Source: Nostoc sp. CHAB 5715
GTDB lineage: Bacteria > Cyanobacteriota > Cyanobacteriia > Cyanobacteriales > Nostocaceae
NCBI RefSeq assembly: GCF_020829685.1
Contig: NZ_JAIVFR010000135.1
Coordinates: 1 to 10,446, forward strand
Length of the DNA stretch: 10,446 nucleotides
Direction of reading: 5' to 3'
The notes below the pieces were generated by a model. The model saw only the letters and a program-made list of their open reading frames with translations. It was not told the DNA's origin and ran no database searches. Made by a program: the position numbers and the translations under genes. This document shows, in pieces, positions 1 through 6,647 of the stretch. The first letter of the stretch is position 1, and the number at the start of each line of letters is the position of its first letter.

Positions 1-1
1 C

Positions 2-178
2 GGGAGCTTCATCGCCCGCAACACCTGCTCCGGCAACACCACCACCAACTGGCAGATCGCCGCGGGCAACGCCGTCGCCCCCATCGTCGCCGCGACCGTC
101 AACGCCAGCGCGATCAACGGCAGCTCCTACCCGGGCTCGTTGGGCTCCGGCGACGCGAATGCCAACTTCACGCACTGA
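2..178 (+). CDS. C-terminus of a secreted right-handed beta-helix repeat protein (partial)
   Basis: Only the last 58 residues are present; the frame is open from the left edge and ends in TGA at 176-178. The readable segment holds the motif IARNTCSGNTTTNWQIAAGN, then APIV, and ends in SGDANANFTH. From memory, this Asn/Gly-rich ladder followed by a 'GPIV...NPWANFS-like' ending is how many planctomycete and other bacterial parallel beta-helix (pectate-lyase-like) exported proteins finish, so the call rests on that tail pattern alone. No enzymatic residue can be judged and the N-terminus is missing. Codon use is strongly G/C-ending, like the neighbours. It is followed by a 135-bp spacer before ychF. 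A loose 7-bp inverted repeat (193-199 with 219-225) lies after the stop but lacks a T-run, so no terminator is called. Confidence 0.7.
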   Translation, partial: GSFIARNTCSGNTTTNWQIAAGNAVAPIVAATVNASAINGSSYPGSLGSGDANANFTH

Positions 179-313
179 CCGGGTGAGATTGGGGGCGGTT
201 CTCTCCGTGGCTGCGTGCACCGCCCGGCTCGCCTTGCCGCGCTAAACTCCCCTCCTTTCCCGCCTCCCCCGCCCCCGGCGCGGCTTTCCGCGTCATATCT
301 CCAGGAATACCCC

Positions 314-1423
314 ATGGAAGCCGGCATCGTCGGCTTGCCCAACGTCGGCAAGTCCACCCTCTTCAACGCACTGACCAACGCCGGCGTCCTCGCGGCGAAC
401 TACCCCTTCGCCACCATCGAGCCCAACGTCGGCATCGTGCCGATCCCCGACGACCGCCTGCAGGTCATCCAGAAGTACATCAAGACGCAGAAGGTCATCC
501 CCGCCGCGCTGCGGCTGGTCGACATCGCCGGCATCGTCAAGGGCGCAAGCGAGGGCGAGGGCCTGGGCAATAAGTTCCTCAGCCACATCCGCGAGGTCGA
601 CGCCATCCTGCACGTCGTCCGCTGCTTCCAGAACGCCCCCGGCGGCGAGGAGATCACCCACGTCGACGGCAAGGTCGACCCCATCCGCGACATCGAGACG
701 ATCGAGACCGAGCTCATCCTCGCCGACCTGCAGACCATCGAAGGCTCGATGAGCAAGGCCGAGCGCGCCGCCAAGAGCGGCGACAAGGAGGCCATCGCCC
801 GCCTCAGCGTCCTCAAGAAGCTCGCGCCGGTCCTCGACGACGGCAAGCCCGCCCGCGGCGTCGTCTCCTCCCTCACCGATCCCGAGGAGGTCAAGATCGT
901 CAAGAGCCTGGGCATGCTCAGCGCCAAGCGCGTGCTCTACGTCGCCAACGTCGACGAGAGCGACGTGCACGGCACGGGCGAACTGGCCAGCAAGGTCCGC
1001 GCCCGGGCCAAGGAAGAGGGGATGGAAGTCGTCCCCGTCTGCGCCAAGATCGAGAGCGAACTCTCCGGCCTCACCCCCGAGGAAAAGAAGGAAATGCTCG
1101 TCGCCTACGGCATGGATGAGCCGGCCCTGAGCGCCCTGGCCCGCGCGGCGTACAAGCTGCTCGGCCTGCAGAGCTACTACACCGCCGGCGAGAAGGAAGT
1201 CCGCGCCTGGACGGTGCACGTCGGCTCGACTGCGCCGCAGGCCGCCGGGGTCATCCACACTGACTTCGAGCGCGGCTTCATCCGCGCCGAGATCTACGGC
1301 GTCGACGACCTGGTGAAGTACACCAGCGAGAAGGCGATCAAGGAAGCCGGTAAGATGCGCGTCGAAGGCAAGGCGTACGTCATGCAGGATGCCGACGTCT
1401 GCCACTTCCTGTTCAACGTCTGA
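314..1423 (+). CDS. ychF: Redox-regulated ribosome-binding ATPase YchF (Obg-family P-loop NTPase)
   Basis: A 369-residue protein, near the usual family length of about 363. The G1/P-loop GLPNVGKST is at residues 7-15, the G3 region [12 protein letters not shown] at 68-79 and the G4 position reads NVDE at 212-215 instead of NKxD. That NxxE form is the family hallmark and goes with ATP preference over GTP. The central coiled-coil region spans about 130-200 and the C-terminal TGS domain about 285-369, ending [11 protein letters not shown]. YchF binds ribosomes and is linked to translation and oxidative-stress responses; it is cytosolic and nearly universal. The start at 314 is chosen because [15 protein letters not shown] matches the family N-terminus and AGGA lies 7 nt upstream; the frame stays open upstream but encodes a low-complexity proline-rich stretch. 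A strong hairpin follows the stop. The large opposite-strand reading frame is a GC shadow. Confidence 0.97.
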   Translation: MEAGIVGLPNVGKSTLFNALTNAGVLAANYPFATIEPNVGIVPIPDDRLQVIQKYIKTQKVIPAALRLVDIAGIVKGASEGEGLGNKFLSHIREVDAILHVVRCFQNAPGGEEITHVDGKVDPIRDIETIETELILADLQTIEGSMSKAERAAKSGDKEAIARLSVLKKLAPVLDDGKPARGVVSSLTDPEEVKIVKSLGMLSAKRVLYVANVDESDVHGTGELASKVRARAKEEGMEVVPVCAKIESELSGLTPEEKKEMLVAYGMDEPALSALARAAYKLLGLQSYYTAGEKEVRAWTVHVGSTAPQAAGVIHTDFERGFIRAEIYGVDDLVKYTSEKAIKEAGKMRVEGKAYVMQDADVCHFLFNV

Positions 1424-1455
1424 TCCGGCCGAGTGAACTCAAAGGCTTCCCGTGC

Positions 1456-1483
1456 CACTGGTCTGACGAAAGTCAGACCAGTG
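1456..1483. terminator. Perfect 12-bp hairpin between convergent genes, likely bidirectional terminator
   Basis: CACTGGTCTGAC (1456-1467) pairs perfectly with GTCAGACCAGTG (1472-1483) around a GAAA loop (GNRA type). An outer AAAGGC (1441-1446) can also pair with GCCTTT (1488-1493), leaving an internal loop. It sits 32 bp after the ychF stop and 40 bp after the stop of the opposing small gene, exactly where both need a terminator. T-runs are short on both sides (CCTTT on plus, CCTTTG on minus), so efficiency is uncertain. Confidence 0.75.
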
Positions 1484-1523
1484 TCTGGCCTTTGCGCAAA
1501 CCACAATCAAAAGATGGCTGAAC

Positions 1524-1670
1524 TCACCCGACGCATCCGCGAATGAGCAGGAAAAGCAGGACGAACGGGAGTGGAACACCCAATGCCCAAAGAAGCAGAG
1601 CCGGGCGAACCTTTCCCGATCGCGACCAAGGCTTTCCAACAGGAGATTGAGGGGCGTTCATGGTGTTCAT
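1524..1670 (-). CDS. Small single-span membrane protein, function unknown
   Basis: A 48-residue product. The first half is hydrophilic and basic (MNTMNAPQSPVGKPWSRSGK). The second is one hydrophobic span of about 18 residues, ALLLWALGVPLPFVLLFLLI, ending with the short tail RGCVG. The paired prolines in GVPLPF inside the span and a Cys just after it look designed rather than random. The positive residues before the span predict an N-in topology. GGTGAG lies 6 nt upstream of the chosen ATG (1668-1670); a second in-frame ATG follows at 1659-1661, and the frame also extends up to 1754. The gene is convergent with ychF across a shared hairpin and divergent from the AIM24 gene. I recall similar tiny 'LGVPLP...LLxRGC' proteins in planctomycetes but cannot confirm a family. 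It could be a chance open frame. Confidence 0.5.
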   Translation of the reverse strand: MNTMNAPQSPVGKPWSRSGKVRPALLLWALGVPLPFVLLFLLIRGCVG

Positions 1671-1700
1671 GCTCACCGAATGCCCTTCCCGGATGAACGT

Positions 1701-1733
1701 CGCATGTTGAGTGCGTGAGAAAGAGAACATGCG
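1701..1733. promoter_or_regulatory. 8-bp inverted repeat in a divergent intergenic region, possible operator
   Basis: CGCATGTT (1701-1708) and AACATGCG (1726-1733) are perfect inverted copies with a 17-bp spacer. They lie in the 214-bp gap between the divergent small membrane gene (start 1670) and the AIM24 gene (start 1885). The layout would suit a dimeric regulator binding or an RNA hairpin in the small gene's leader. No convincing -35/-10 pair was seen next to it. Confidence 0.3.
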
Positions 1734-1884
1734 GCACCTTCTTGCGCTTTGCATGCTTTGAAATCCTCGTTTGAAGGCGTTTTCGGCCGCGCGTCGATTC
1801 CTGGTAACATCTCAGCCTGCCGCCCGGATGTCCATCCGCTGATGTGCCGTCACACGATGCCCACGGCTTGAAAGGGGTTTTCTC

Positions 1885-2577
1885 ATGCCCGCTCACTCCC
1901 TCTCGCAGTTCGTCGCCGACCACGCCGAGGACTCGACCAACTCCGGCCTCTTCGAGCTGGAGTCCGACCGGGTGCTCGAGTGCAACCTCAACGGCATGAT
2001 CTGGATGAAGGTCGGCGCGATGGTGGCCTACACCGGCCAGATCAAGTTCACTCGCGAAGGCATGCTCGACCAGGGGATCGGCAACTTCCTGAAGAAGGCC
2101 ATCTCCGGCGAGGGTGCTTCGCTCTCCAAGGCCGAAGGCCGCGGCAAGCTGTATCTGGCCGACGGCGGCAAGCTCATCACCGTCCTCAAGCTCAACAACG
2201 AGACCGTCTTCGTCAACGGCAGCGACCTCTTGGCGCTGGAATCCACGCTGAGCAAGGACATCACGATGATGCGGAAGATCGCCGCCATGGCCAGCGGCGG
2301 GCTCTTCAACGTCAAGGTCGGCGGCACCGGCATGGTCGCCTTCGGCACGCACGGCGAGCCGCTGGTCCTGCGCGTCAGCCCCGGCAATCCGGTCTTCACC
2401 GACCCGCAGGCGACCGTCGCCTGGTCGGGCGGGCTCAGCCCCGAGTTCAAGACCGACATGAGCCTGAAGACCTTCCTCGGCCGCGGCAGCGGCGAGAGCT
2501 TCCAGATGATGTTCCAGGGCGAAGGCTTCGTCGTCGTGCAGCCATACGAGGAGGATCTCGCCAAGGGCGATAGCTGA
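1885..2577 (+). CDS. AIM24 family protein (formerly DUF124/TIGR00266-like)
   Basis: A 230-residue protein, the usual size for bacterial AIM24 proteins. The single AIM24 beta-sandwich domain covers about residues 15-215. Landmarks are the early VLECNLNGMIWMKVGAMVAY (about 29-48), a Gly-rich core SGEGASLSKAEGRGKLYLAD, the segment GLFNVKVGGTGMVAFGTHG, and the typical ending SFQMMFQGEGFVVVQPYEE. There is no signal peptide, membrane segment or known catalytic residue. Yeast Aim24 is a mitochondrial protein needed for normal cristae organisation; the role of the bacterial members is not established. AGGGG ends 7 nt before the ATG, which supports the start. The upstream neighbour is divergent and the downstream isomerase is 175 bp away across a repeat array, so it is probably transcribed alone. 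Confidence 0.9.
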   Translation: MPAHSLSQFVADHAEDSTNSGLFELESDRVLECNLNGMIWMKVGAMVAYTGQIKFTREGMLDQGIGNFLKKAISGEGASLSKAEGRGKLYLADGGKLITVLKLNNETVFVNGSDLLALESTLSKDITMMRKIAAMASGGLFNVKVGGTGMVAFGTHGEPLVLRVSPGNPVFTDPQATVAWSGGLSPEFKTDMSLKTFLGRGSGESFQMMFQGEGFVVVQPYEEDLAKGDS

Positions 2578-2584
2578 TCTTTGG

Positions 2585-2612
2585 AGCCGTCAGACTTCAG
2601 CCCACAGCCTTC
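2585..2612 (-). repeat. Degenerate 7-bp repeats in inverted orientation to the main array
   Basis: Four in-phase heptads read AGCCGTC, AGACTTC, AGCCCAC and AGCCTTC. The first is the exact reverse complement of the GACGGCT unit in the array at 2679-2741, and the others are decayed. It begins 8 bp after the AIM24 stop. With the main array it forms a potential long imperfect stem around 2613-2678. Confidence 0.5.
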
Positions 2613-2678
2613 AGCTTGAAGACAAAGACACAGAAAATGCGGTTGGCTTCCCGAAAACCGCCGGCGACAAGCATAATC

Positions 2679-2741
2679 GATGGCTGATGGCTGATGGCTG
2701 ATGGCTGATGGCTGATGGCTGACGGCTGACGGCTGACGGCT
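2679..2741 (+). repeat. Tandem array of nine 7-bp units (GAYGGCT)
   Basis: Nine uninterrupted units: six of GATGGCT (2679-2720) then three of GACGGCT (2721-2741). The two variants are grouped in blocks, as expected from slippage or unequal exchange acting on local copies. The array ends 11 bp before the isomerase start codon, so it occupies the place where the promoter or Shine-Dalgarno sequence would be. Confidence 0.97.
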
Positions 2742-2752
2742 ACCCTCCGCCC

Positions 2753-3775
2753 ATGTCCAGCAGCACCCCCTCGCCGTACCCGCTCACTTTCCGCCCGCTC
2801 CTCATGGAGAAGGTCTGGGGGGGCGACCGCCTGGGCCGCTTCGGTAAGGACGTCAAAGCCGGGGCGAAGATCGGCGAGAGCTGGGAGCTGGCCGACATGG
2901 GCACCACCAGCGCCAGCGGCGCCGGCGGCGGCGCGGCCCGCTCCATCATCGCCTCCGGAGAACTTCAGGGCCGCACGCTCCATGACGCCTTGGCCCTCTG
3001 GGGCCACAATCTGCTGGGGGCCGGCCCTTCGCAGACCGGCAGCGGGTTCCCCCTGCTGGTGAAGTACCTGGACGCGATCGAAGACCTCTCGGTGCAGGTG
3101 CACCCCTCGCCGCGGTATGCCCGCGAGCACGCCGGCTGCCATCTCAAGACCGAGTGCTGGTACATCCTGGACGCCAAGCCCGGCAGCATGATCTACAAGG
3201 GCGTGAAGCCCGGCGTGACGCGCGAGCGGTTCGAGCAGGCCCTGCGCAGCGGCGACGGGCAGGGGTGCGTCGAGATGCTCGCGGCGTTCCCGGCGATCCC
3301 CGGCGAGTGCCACAATCTCCCCAGCGGCACGGTGCACGCGCTGGGCGCGGGCGTCCTGGTCGCCGAGGTGCAGACGCCCAGCGACACGACGTTCCGCGTC
3401 TATGACTGGGGCCGCAAGGGGCGCGAGCTGCACGTGCAGCAGGCCATGGCGTGCATCGATTTCGGTCCCGCGCCGGAGGCGACGAAGTTCGACCCTTCGC
3501 GCCCGCGCACTCGCCTCGTCACCACCGAGTTCTTCACGCTCGATGAAGTGCGCCCCGCCCAAGGCTCGCCGACCACGCTCGGTCAAAGCGGCCGCTGCGC
3601 CGTGGTCATGGCCGTCAGCGGTTCGTCGCGCCTCACCAGCACCGCCGGCGCCTTCGCCCCGATCGAGCTTCGCGCCGGCACGACGGCCCTGGTGCCGGCG
3701 GCCCTCGCCGGCGACGCCCGCGTGGAAGGCGTCGCAGGCGGCTGCTCGGTCCTGCTCGCGCAGGTCGGCCAGTAG
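2753..3775 (+). CDS. manA: Mannose-6-phosphate isomerase, class I (Zn-dependent cupin)
   Basis: A 340-residue protein of the class I (type I) phosphomannose isomerase family, which interconverts fructose-6-phosphate and mannose-6-phosphate in the cytosol and so feeds GDP-mannose and surface sugars. The N-terminal signature PLTFRPLLMEKVWGGDRL is at about 10-27. Expected Zn ligands are present: Gln115 and His117 in LSVQVHP, Glu134 in KTECWYIL, and His195 in LPSGTVHALG. Arg216 in DTTFRVYDWGR matches the catalytic arginine region. Size fits the shorter, Bacillus-like subgroup. The start at 2753 keeps the whole signature, but no Shine-Dalgarno sequence is visible because a heptad array ends 11 bp upstream. 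A Gly/Ala-rich insert (about 53-63) precedes the core. The cupin gene follows after 76 bp on the same strand. The symbol is by family; the specific substrate is not proven. Confidence 0.93.
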   Translation: MSSSTPSPYPLTFRPLLMEKVWGGDRLGRFGKDVKAGAKIGESWELADMGTTSASGAGGGAARSIIASGELQGRTLHDALALWGHNLLGAGPSQTGSGFPLLVKYLDAIEDLSVQVHPSPRYAREHAGCHLKTECWYILDAKPGSMIYKGVKPGVTRERFEQALRSGDGQGCVEMLAAFPAIPGECHNLPSGTVHALGAGVLVAEVQTPSDTTFRVYDWGRKGRELHVQQAMACIDFGPAPEATKFDPSRPRTRLVTTEFFTLDEVRPAQGSPTTLGQSGRCAVVMAVSGSSRLTSTAGAFAPIELRAGTTALVPAALAGDARVEGVAGGCSVLLAQVGQ

Positions 3776-3851
3776 GCCCGGCAACTCGAGCCTTCGTTTC
3801 AGTTTTCCCCGCCGCACACAAGGCCCTCTTTCCCACACACCCCGCACGACC

Positions 3852-4325
3852 ATGAAAGCCTCCACCCTTCGACACGCCAATGACGCCCGCGCCATCTCCA
3901 TCATGGGCGACGTCTACCGCTACCTCGTGACCGGCGCAGAGACCAACGGCGAGCAGGCCGTGCTGGACTGCGTCATCGGCCCCGGCGGCGGCCCCCCACC
4001 CCACACCCACACGAACGAGGACGAGACCTTCGTCGTACTCGAAGGGCGCGTGACGTTCCTCATCGGCGACAAGGAGGTCGTCGCCGGCCCCGGCACGTGC
4101 GTCTTCGCCCCCCGGGGCCAGCGCCACCGCTTCACCAACCGCGAATCCACCCCCGCCCGCTTCATCCTCACCCTCTCCCCGGCCGGGCTTGAGGACATGT
4201 TCGCCGCCTGCGGCGTCGAAGTCCCCCCCGGCACGACCGCCCCCGCGCCAGTCACCGACGAAATGATCGGCAAAGTCATGGCCGCGTGCCCGAAGTACGG
4301 CCTGATGATCGAGCCGCCGCAGTAA
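3852..4325 (+). CDS. Cupin-2 domain protein
   Basis: A 157-residue single-domain cupin. Motif 1 is complete: Gly46, His51 and His53 in PPPHTHTNEDE, Glu58, then Gly65. Motif 2 is also complete: Gly81, Pro87, Gly89, His92 and Asn96 in APRGQRHRFTN. So the usual 3-His/1-Glu metal site (His51, His53, Glu58, His92) is intact and a metal-binding enzyme or sensor role is likely. The substrate cannot be read from the sequence; candidates include dioxygenase-like or sugar/antibiotic-related small cupins. The C-terminal extension (about 110-157) holds a helix LEDMFAACGVEVPPGTTAP and a Lys/Met-rich end. No Shine-Dalgarno is evident; an alternative ATG exists at 3903. It lies 76 bp after the isomerase and could share its transcript. 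A terminator hairpin follows. Confidence 0.88.
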   Translation: MKASTLRHANDARAISIMGDVYRYLVTGAETNGEQAVLDCVIGPGGGPPPHTHTNEDETFVVLEGRVTFLIGDKEVVAGPGTCVFAPRGQRHRFTNRESTPARFILTLSPAGLEDMFAACGVEVPPGTTAPAPVTDEMIGKVMAACPKYGLMIEPPQ

Positions 4326-4361
4326 GCATCTCGCCGCTCACGAGCATGCCTGCGCATGCAT

Positions 4362-4403
4362 AAAGCGCATGGAGCGGTGAAAACCGCCGCTCCATGCGCC
4401 TTT
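4362..4403. terminator. Bidirectional terminator hairpin between convergent genes
   Basis: GCGCATGGAGCGG (4365-4377) pairs perfectly with CCGCTCCATGCGC (4387-4399), a 13-bp stem with a 9-nt loop. Flanking AAA (4362-4364) and TTT (4401-4403) add a short U-run on both strands. An alternative inner pairing GCGGT/ACCGC around GAAA also exists (4374-4387). It sits 36 bp after the cupin stop and 22 bp after the first paralog's stop. Confidence 0.8.
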
Positions 4404-4425
4404 GACAGTCCTTACCCCTGCTCAT

Positions 4426-5181
4426 TCACTTGCGACGGCGGCGCGAGGCAATCACGCCCGCCACGCCCAGCAGCGCACCAGCGCCCGGAGCGGGAATGAC
4501 CGCCGGCGTATTAGGCGTGGTTTCATACGCCCAGCGCTCCACTTGCCAAGCCCCGTCCTGGCGGTTGACATAGAACCCCGTGTGATGCACCAGCGCCCAG
4601 CCGTAGTGCGTCTGCCCCGCGATCGTCAACTCCAGCCCGATGACCATGGAGCTCGGAAGCGAGACCTGATAAGTCGCCCACGACGTGGCGGGGTCGACGT
4701 AGCGCAGATAGTCGATGCCGAAACCGCTGAAGCCGCGGCCCCAGCCGGCGATGACGCTCGACGAAAAGCTGCCGGAGCCAGGACCGACGGCGGCCTGTCC
4801 CGAATAGTCAGTAGGCCGGTTATACGAGGTGATGGAGTCCGACTGCGACGACGGCGGCCGGACAAAGCCGGCAAAGTCAAAGACGGGCGTGACCCCGATG
4901 CGGACGTTCGGCCCCGTCCGCCAGTACAGCTCCGTGAGCGAACTGCTCGTGCTCGGATCCTGGTACCACTGGTCGATGCTCGTTGGCGTCGCAGATCCGT
5001 TCTGCACTGCTTGGAGCGGATCAAACTGCATCCCCGGGAAGACCTGGCTGAACCCGCCCAGTGCCGTGGGCAGCCATGAATAATGGGGATTCGCCGAGTA
5101 CACCAGCAGCTCGGCCTGAGCCGTCGCGGCGAAGCAGGCCAACGCCGCGAACCCCGCAAGACCCCGTGCGTTCATGCTCAT
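4426..5181 (-). CDS. Secreted PEP-CTERM-like surface protein, array copy 1
   Basis: 251 residues. Residues 1-23 form a signal peptide with an AQA cleavage site. The mature domain has family landmarks shared with the other copies: FPGMQFDPLQ (48-57), TELYWRTG, VRIGVTPV (93-100), RPTDYS (122-127), GWGRGF (146-151), GLELTIAGQTHYGWALV (182-198) and ERWAYETTPNT (215-225). The tail is IPAPG (229-233), a short hydrophobic helix, and RRRRK at the very end. This is the layout of PEP-CTERM proteins, which a transpeptidase-like exosortase system handles at the membrane; here the motif is PAPG rather than PEP. The THYGW...AYETTP block is common near the tail of such proteins. AGGAGG lies 7 nt before the first ATG; a second ATG at 5173-5175 is possible. 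Function beyond export and surface display is unknown. Copy 2 lies upstream, behind a terminator. Confidence 0.88.
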   Translation of the reverse strand: MSMNARGLAGFAALACFAATAQAELLVYSANPHYSWLPTALGGFSQVFPGMQFDPLQAVQNGSATPTSIDQWYQDPSTSSSLTELYWRTGPNVRIGVTPVFDFAGFVRPPSSQSDSITSYNRPTDYSGQAAVGPGSGSFSSSVIAGWGRGFSGFGIDYLRYVDPATSWATYQVSLPSSMVIGLELTIAGQTHYGWALVHHTGFYVNRQDGAWQVERWAYETTPNTPAVIPAPGAGALLGVAGVIASRRRRK

Positions 5182-5250
5182 GGATCATCCTCCTGGCGAC
5201 TGAATGTCGCAGCACATCGACGCGTACAGCCCGATCACACCGGGCTTCAG

Positions 5251-5284
5251 AAAAACGTGAGACGGCGAGCTGCGCCGTCTCACG
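5251..5284 (-). terminator. Rho-independent terminator of array copy 2
   Basis: On the minus strand a perfect 12-bp stem (CGTGAGACGGCG, 5273-5284 paired with 5256-5267, loop of 5) is followed directly by TTTTT (5255-5251). It starts 30 bp after the copy 2 stop. It separates copy 2 from copy 1. Confidence 0.92.
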
Positions 5285-5313
5285 CGAATGGTGTATCTGC
5301 CCAGCCAGACCGT

Positions 5314-6057
5314 TTATTTGCGGCGGCGACGTGACGCGAGCATGCCTGCCAAGCCAAGGACCGCTGCCGCACCCGGAGCGGGGATGGCCGCCGCAGTGTT
5401 CGCCGTGGTCTCGTACGCCCAGCGCTCGACGACCCAGTCGCCGCGGGTGGGGTCGCCGAAGAAGTCACCCGTACGGCGGATCAGCGCCCAGCCGTAGTGC
5501 GTCTGCCCGGAGAGCGTCAGCTCAAGACCGATGACCATCGAAGCACCCAGCGATCCGGTGACGAGCTCGAAATGCGTTCCATGATCGACGTAGTACTCAT
5601 ACTCGCCGCCCATGGCTTGAAAGCCGCTCGACCATCCTGAAACCACTGTTGACGCAAAGGAGCCGCCGGGACCGACCGCGCCGGCGGCGCTGAAATCCGT
5701 AGGACGCGCATAGCCGAACTCGCCCCCGTCGAGGCCAGGACGAACCAGTCGCCTGAAGCCCGCAACCGGCGTGACGGCGATGCGGATGTTCGAGCCGGCA
5801 TTCCACGTCACCACCGTCGGTGAACTGCTGCCCGCGGGGGAGACGTAAAACTGGTTGATGCTGGTGCTGGTCGGCGCGCCCGTCTGCGATGCGCCTTGGA
5901 GCGGGTCAAACTGCATGCCCGGATACGTGTTCGGACCGACTTGCTCAGTCCGTGTCCACGGATACGACGGCGAAGCCGTGAAAACCTGAAGGTCCGCCTG
6001 GGCGGCGGCGGCCACCGACAGCAATCCGGCAACGGCAACAACTGAACGCTTGCTCAT
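5314..6057 (-). CDS. Secreted PEP-CTERM-like surface protein, array copy 2
   Basis: 247 residues from the ATG at 6055-6057, chosen because AGGAG lies 6 nt upstream and it begins directly with a signal peptide (residues 1-21, ending AQA); an upstream ATG at 6117 would add 20 non-signal residues. The mature protein opens DLQVFTASPSYPW and carries YPGMQFDPLQ, IRIAVTPVAG, ARPTDFSAAG, MVIGLELTLSGQTHYGWAL and ERWAYETTANT. The tail reads IPAPG (225-229), AAAVLGLAGMLAS, then RRRRK. It differs from its sisters in two loops: GFRRLVRPGLDGG where they read FAG, and an acidic/aromatic stretch GEYEYYVDHGTH (about 151-162). No catalytic motif is visible. It has its own terminator. A roughly 490-bp noncoding stretch lies upstream and should hold its promoter, though no clear -35/-10 pair was found. 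Confidence 0.88.
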   Translation of the reverse strand: MSKRSVVAVAGLLSVAAAAQADLQVFTASPSYPWTRTEQVGPNTYPGMQFDPLQGASQTGAPTSTSINQFYVSPAGSSSPTVVTWNAGSNIRIAVTPVAGFRRLVRPGLDGGEFGYARPTDFSAAGAVGPGGSFASTVVSGWSSGFQAMGGEYEYYVDHGTHFELVTGSLGASMVIGLELTLSGQTHYGWALIRRTGDFFGDPTRGDWVVERWAYETTANTAAAIPAPGAAAVLGLAGMLASRRRRK

Positions 6058-6545
6058 CGCAATCTCCTCTTCTCGTAAATAGTCCCCTACCGCATTCAGG
6101 CATGAATATGCCCGCACATGGCTATTCCGTACCGCATTGGCGAGTGTTCCAGGATTCCCATCCTTCCAGCATTTTCTTATCAGACGCTGGGTTTCCCTCA
6201 GGCTTTACATTTCGGTCACGCACCCTCACGCCAAAGCACTCCACTTACTTAAGCAGAAGAACGCAACCCTCAGGTCATCCATCAAGGATTCCCTGGGGGC
6301 GTTTCTCATCGTCCGCAATGCCGCCAGGACCACAACGCCCTCGTACAGCACATTTGATAATCCGATCCTTCCTTCTCGTCTTCTCGGCGTGGACGAGAGA
6401 ATCCACGCGGACACGACAAGCATTATTGTCCGTCGTGTTCATGGCGGCCGCAAGCAATCTTGCGAAGCACGAATGACATTCTGGGGAAACCGCTGGGAAA
6501 GCTTCATGCCTTGTTCACGATTTCAAATTCCTCATGCTCCAAGCA
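6058..6545. other. Gene-free, lower-GC stretch with several stem-loops
   Basis: No convincing gene was found on either strand; the open frames here have no homology-like motifs or ribosome binding sites. G+C is visibly lower than in the genes (29 of 60 in 6121-6180). Three stem-loops are close together: GCGTGGA/TCCACGC (6387-6408), an interrupted ACAC-GACAA/TTGTC-GTGT (6411-6438), and CGCAAG-CAAT-CTTGCG (6449-6464). CTCGTC (6375-6380) can pair with GACGAG (6392-6397) and would compete with the first stem. A GATAAT box lies at 6356-6361 on plus. It is most simply the copy 2 promoter and leader region, with an RNA gene as an alternative. Confidence 0.4.
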
Positions 6546-6573
6546 AAAGAGCCGCACAAACGTGCGGCTCTTT
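6546..6573 (-). terminator. Hairpin terminator downstream of array copy 3
   Basis: AAAGAGCCGCAC (6546-6557) pairs perfectly with GTGCGGCTCTTT (6562-6573), with a 4-nt loop. On minus the stem ends CTCTTTTGCTT, a usable U-run, about 75 bp after the copy 3 stop. On plus it ends CTCTTTCTC, so it could also stop a plus-strand transcript. Confidence 0.8.
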
Positions 6574-6647
6574 CTCGAAAGAACTGGACGCGGGAAGGAT
6601 CGAGGCCATCAAGCCCGCCGCACAGCCACAGGTACGTCCCCGGCGGC

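Noticed and set aside
247..276. Pyrimidine-rich tract upstream of ychF
   Set aside because: Short, interrupted by two G residues and lacking mirror symmetry; nothing supports a functional H-DNA or regulatory role.
293..1405. Long open frame on minus opposite ychF (370 codons)
   Set aside because: It mirrors ychF codon by codon, gives an Ala/Asp/Leu/Gly-rich sequence without motifs, and is a standard GC-rich shadow.
1507..2352. 281-codon minus-strand frame spanning the small gene and the AIM24 gene
   Set aside because: It is the shadow of AIM24 running on through the intergenic region; no ribosome binding site or domain.
2639..2661. GCGGTT/AACCGC inverted repeat with an 11-nt loop after AIM24
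   Set aside because: Only 6 bp and no U-run follows; too weak to call a terminator.
2679..2741. Heptad array as a possible CRISPR or transposon end
   Set aside because: Units are 7 bp and directly adjacent without spacers; no cas gene, transposase or target duplication nearby.
2597..3904. 435-codon open frame on minus opposite the isomerase
   Set aside because: Arg/Ala/His-rich antisense shadow; its 'SAISHQP' repeats are only the translated heptad array, and the isomerase on plus has all family motifs.
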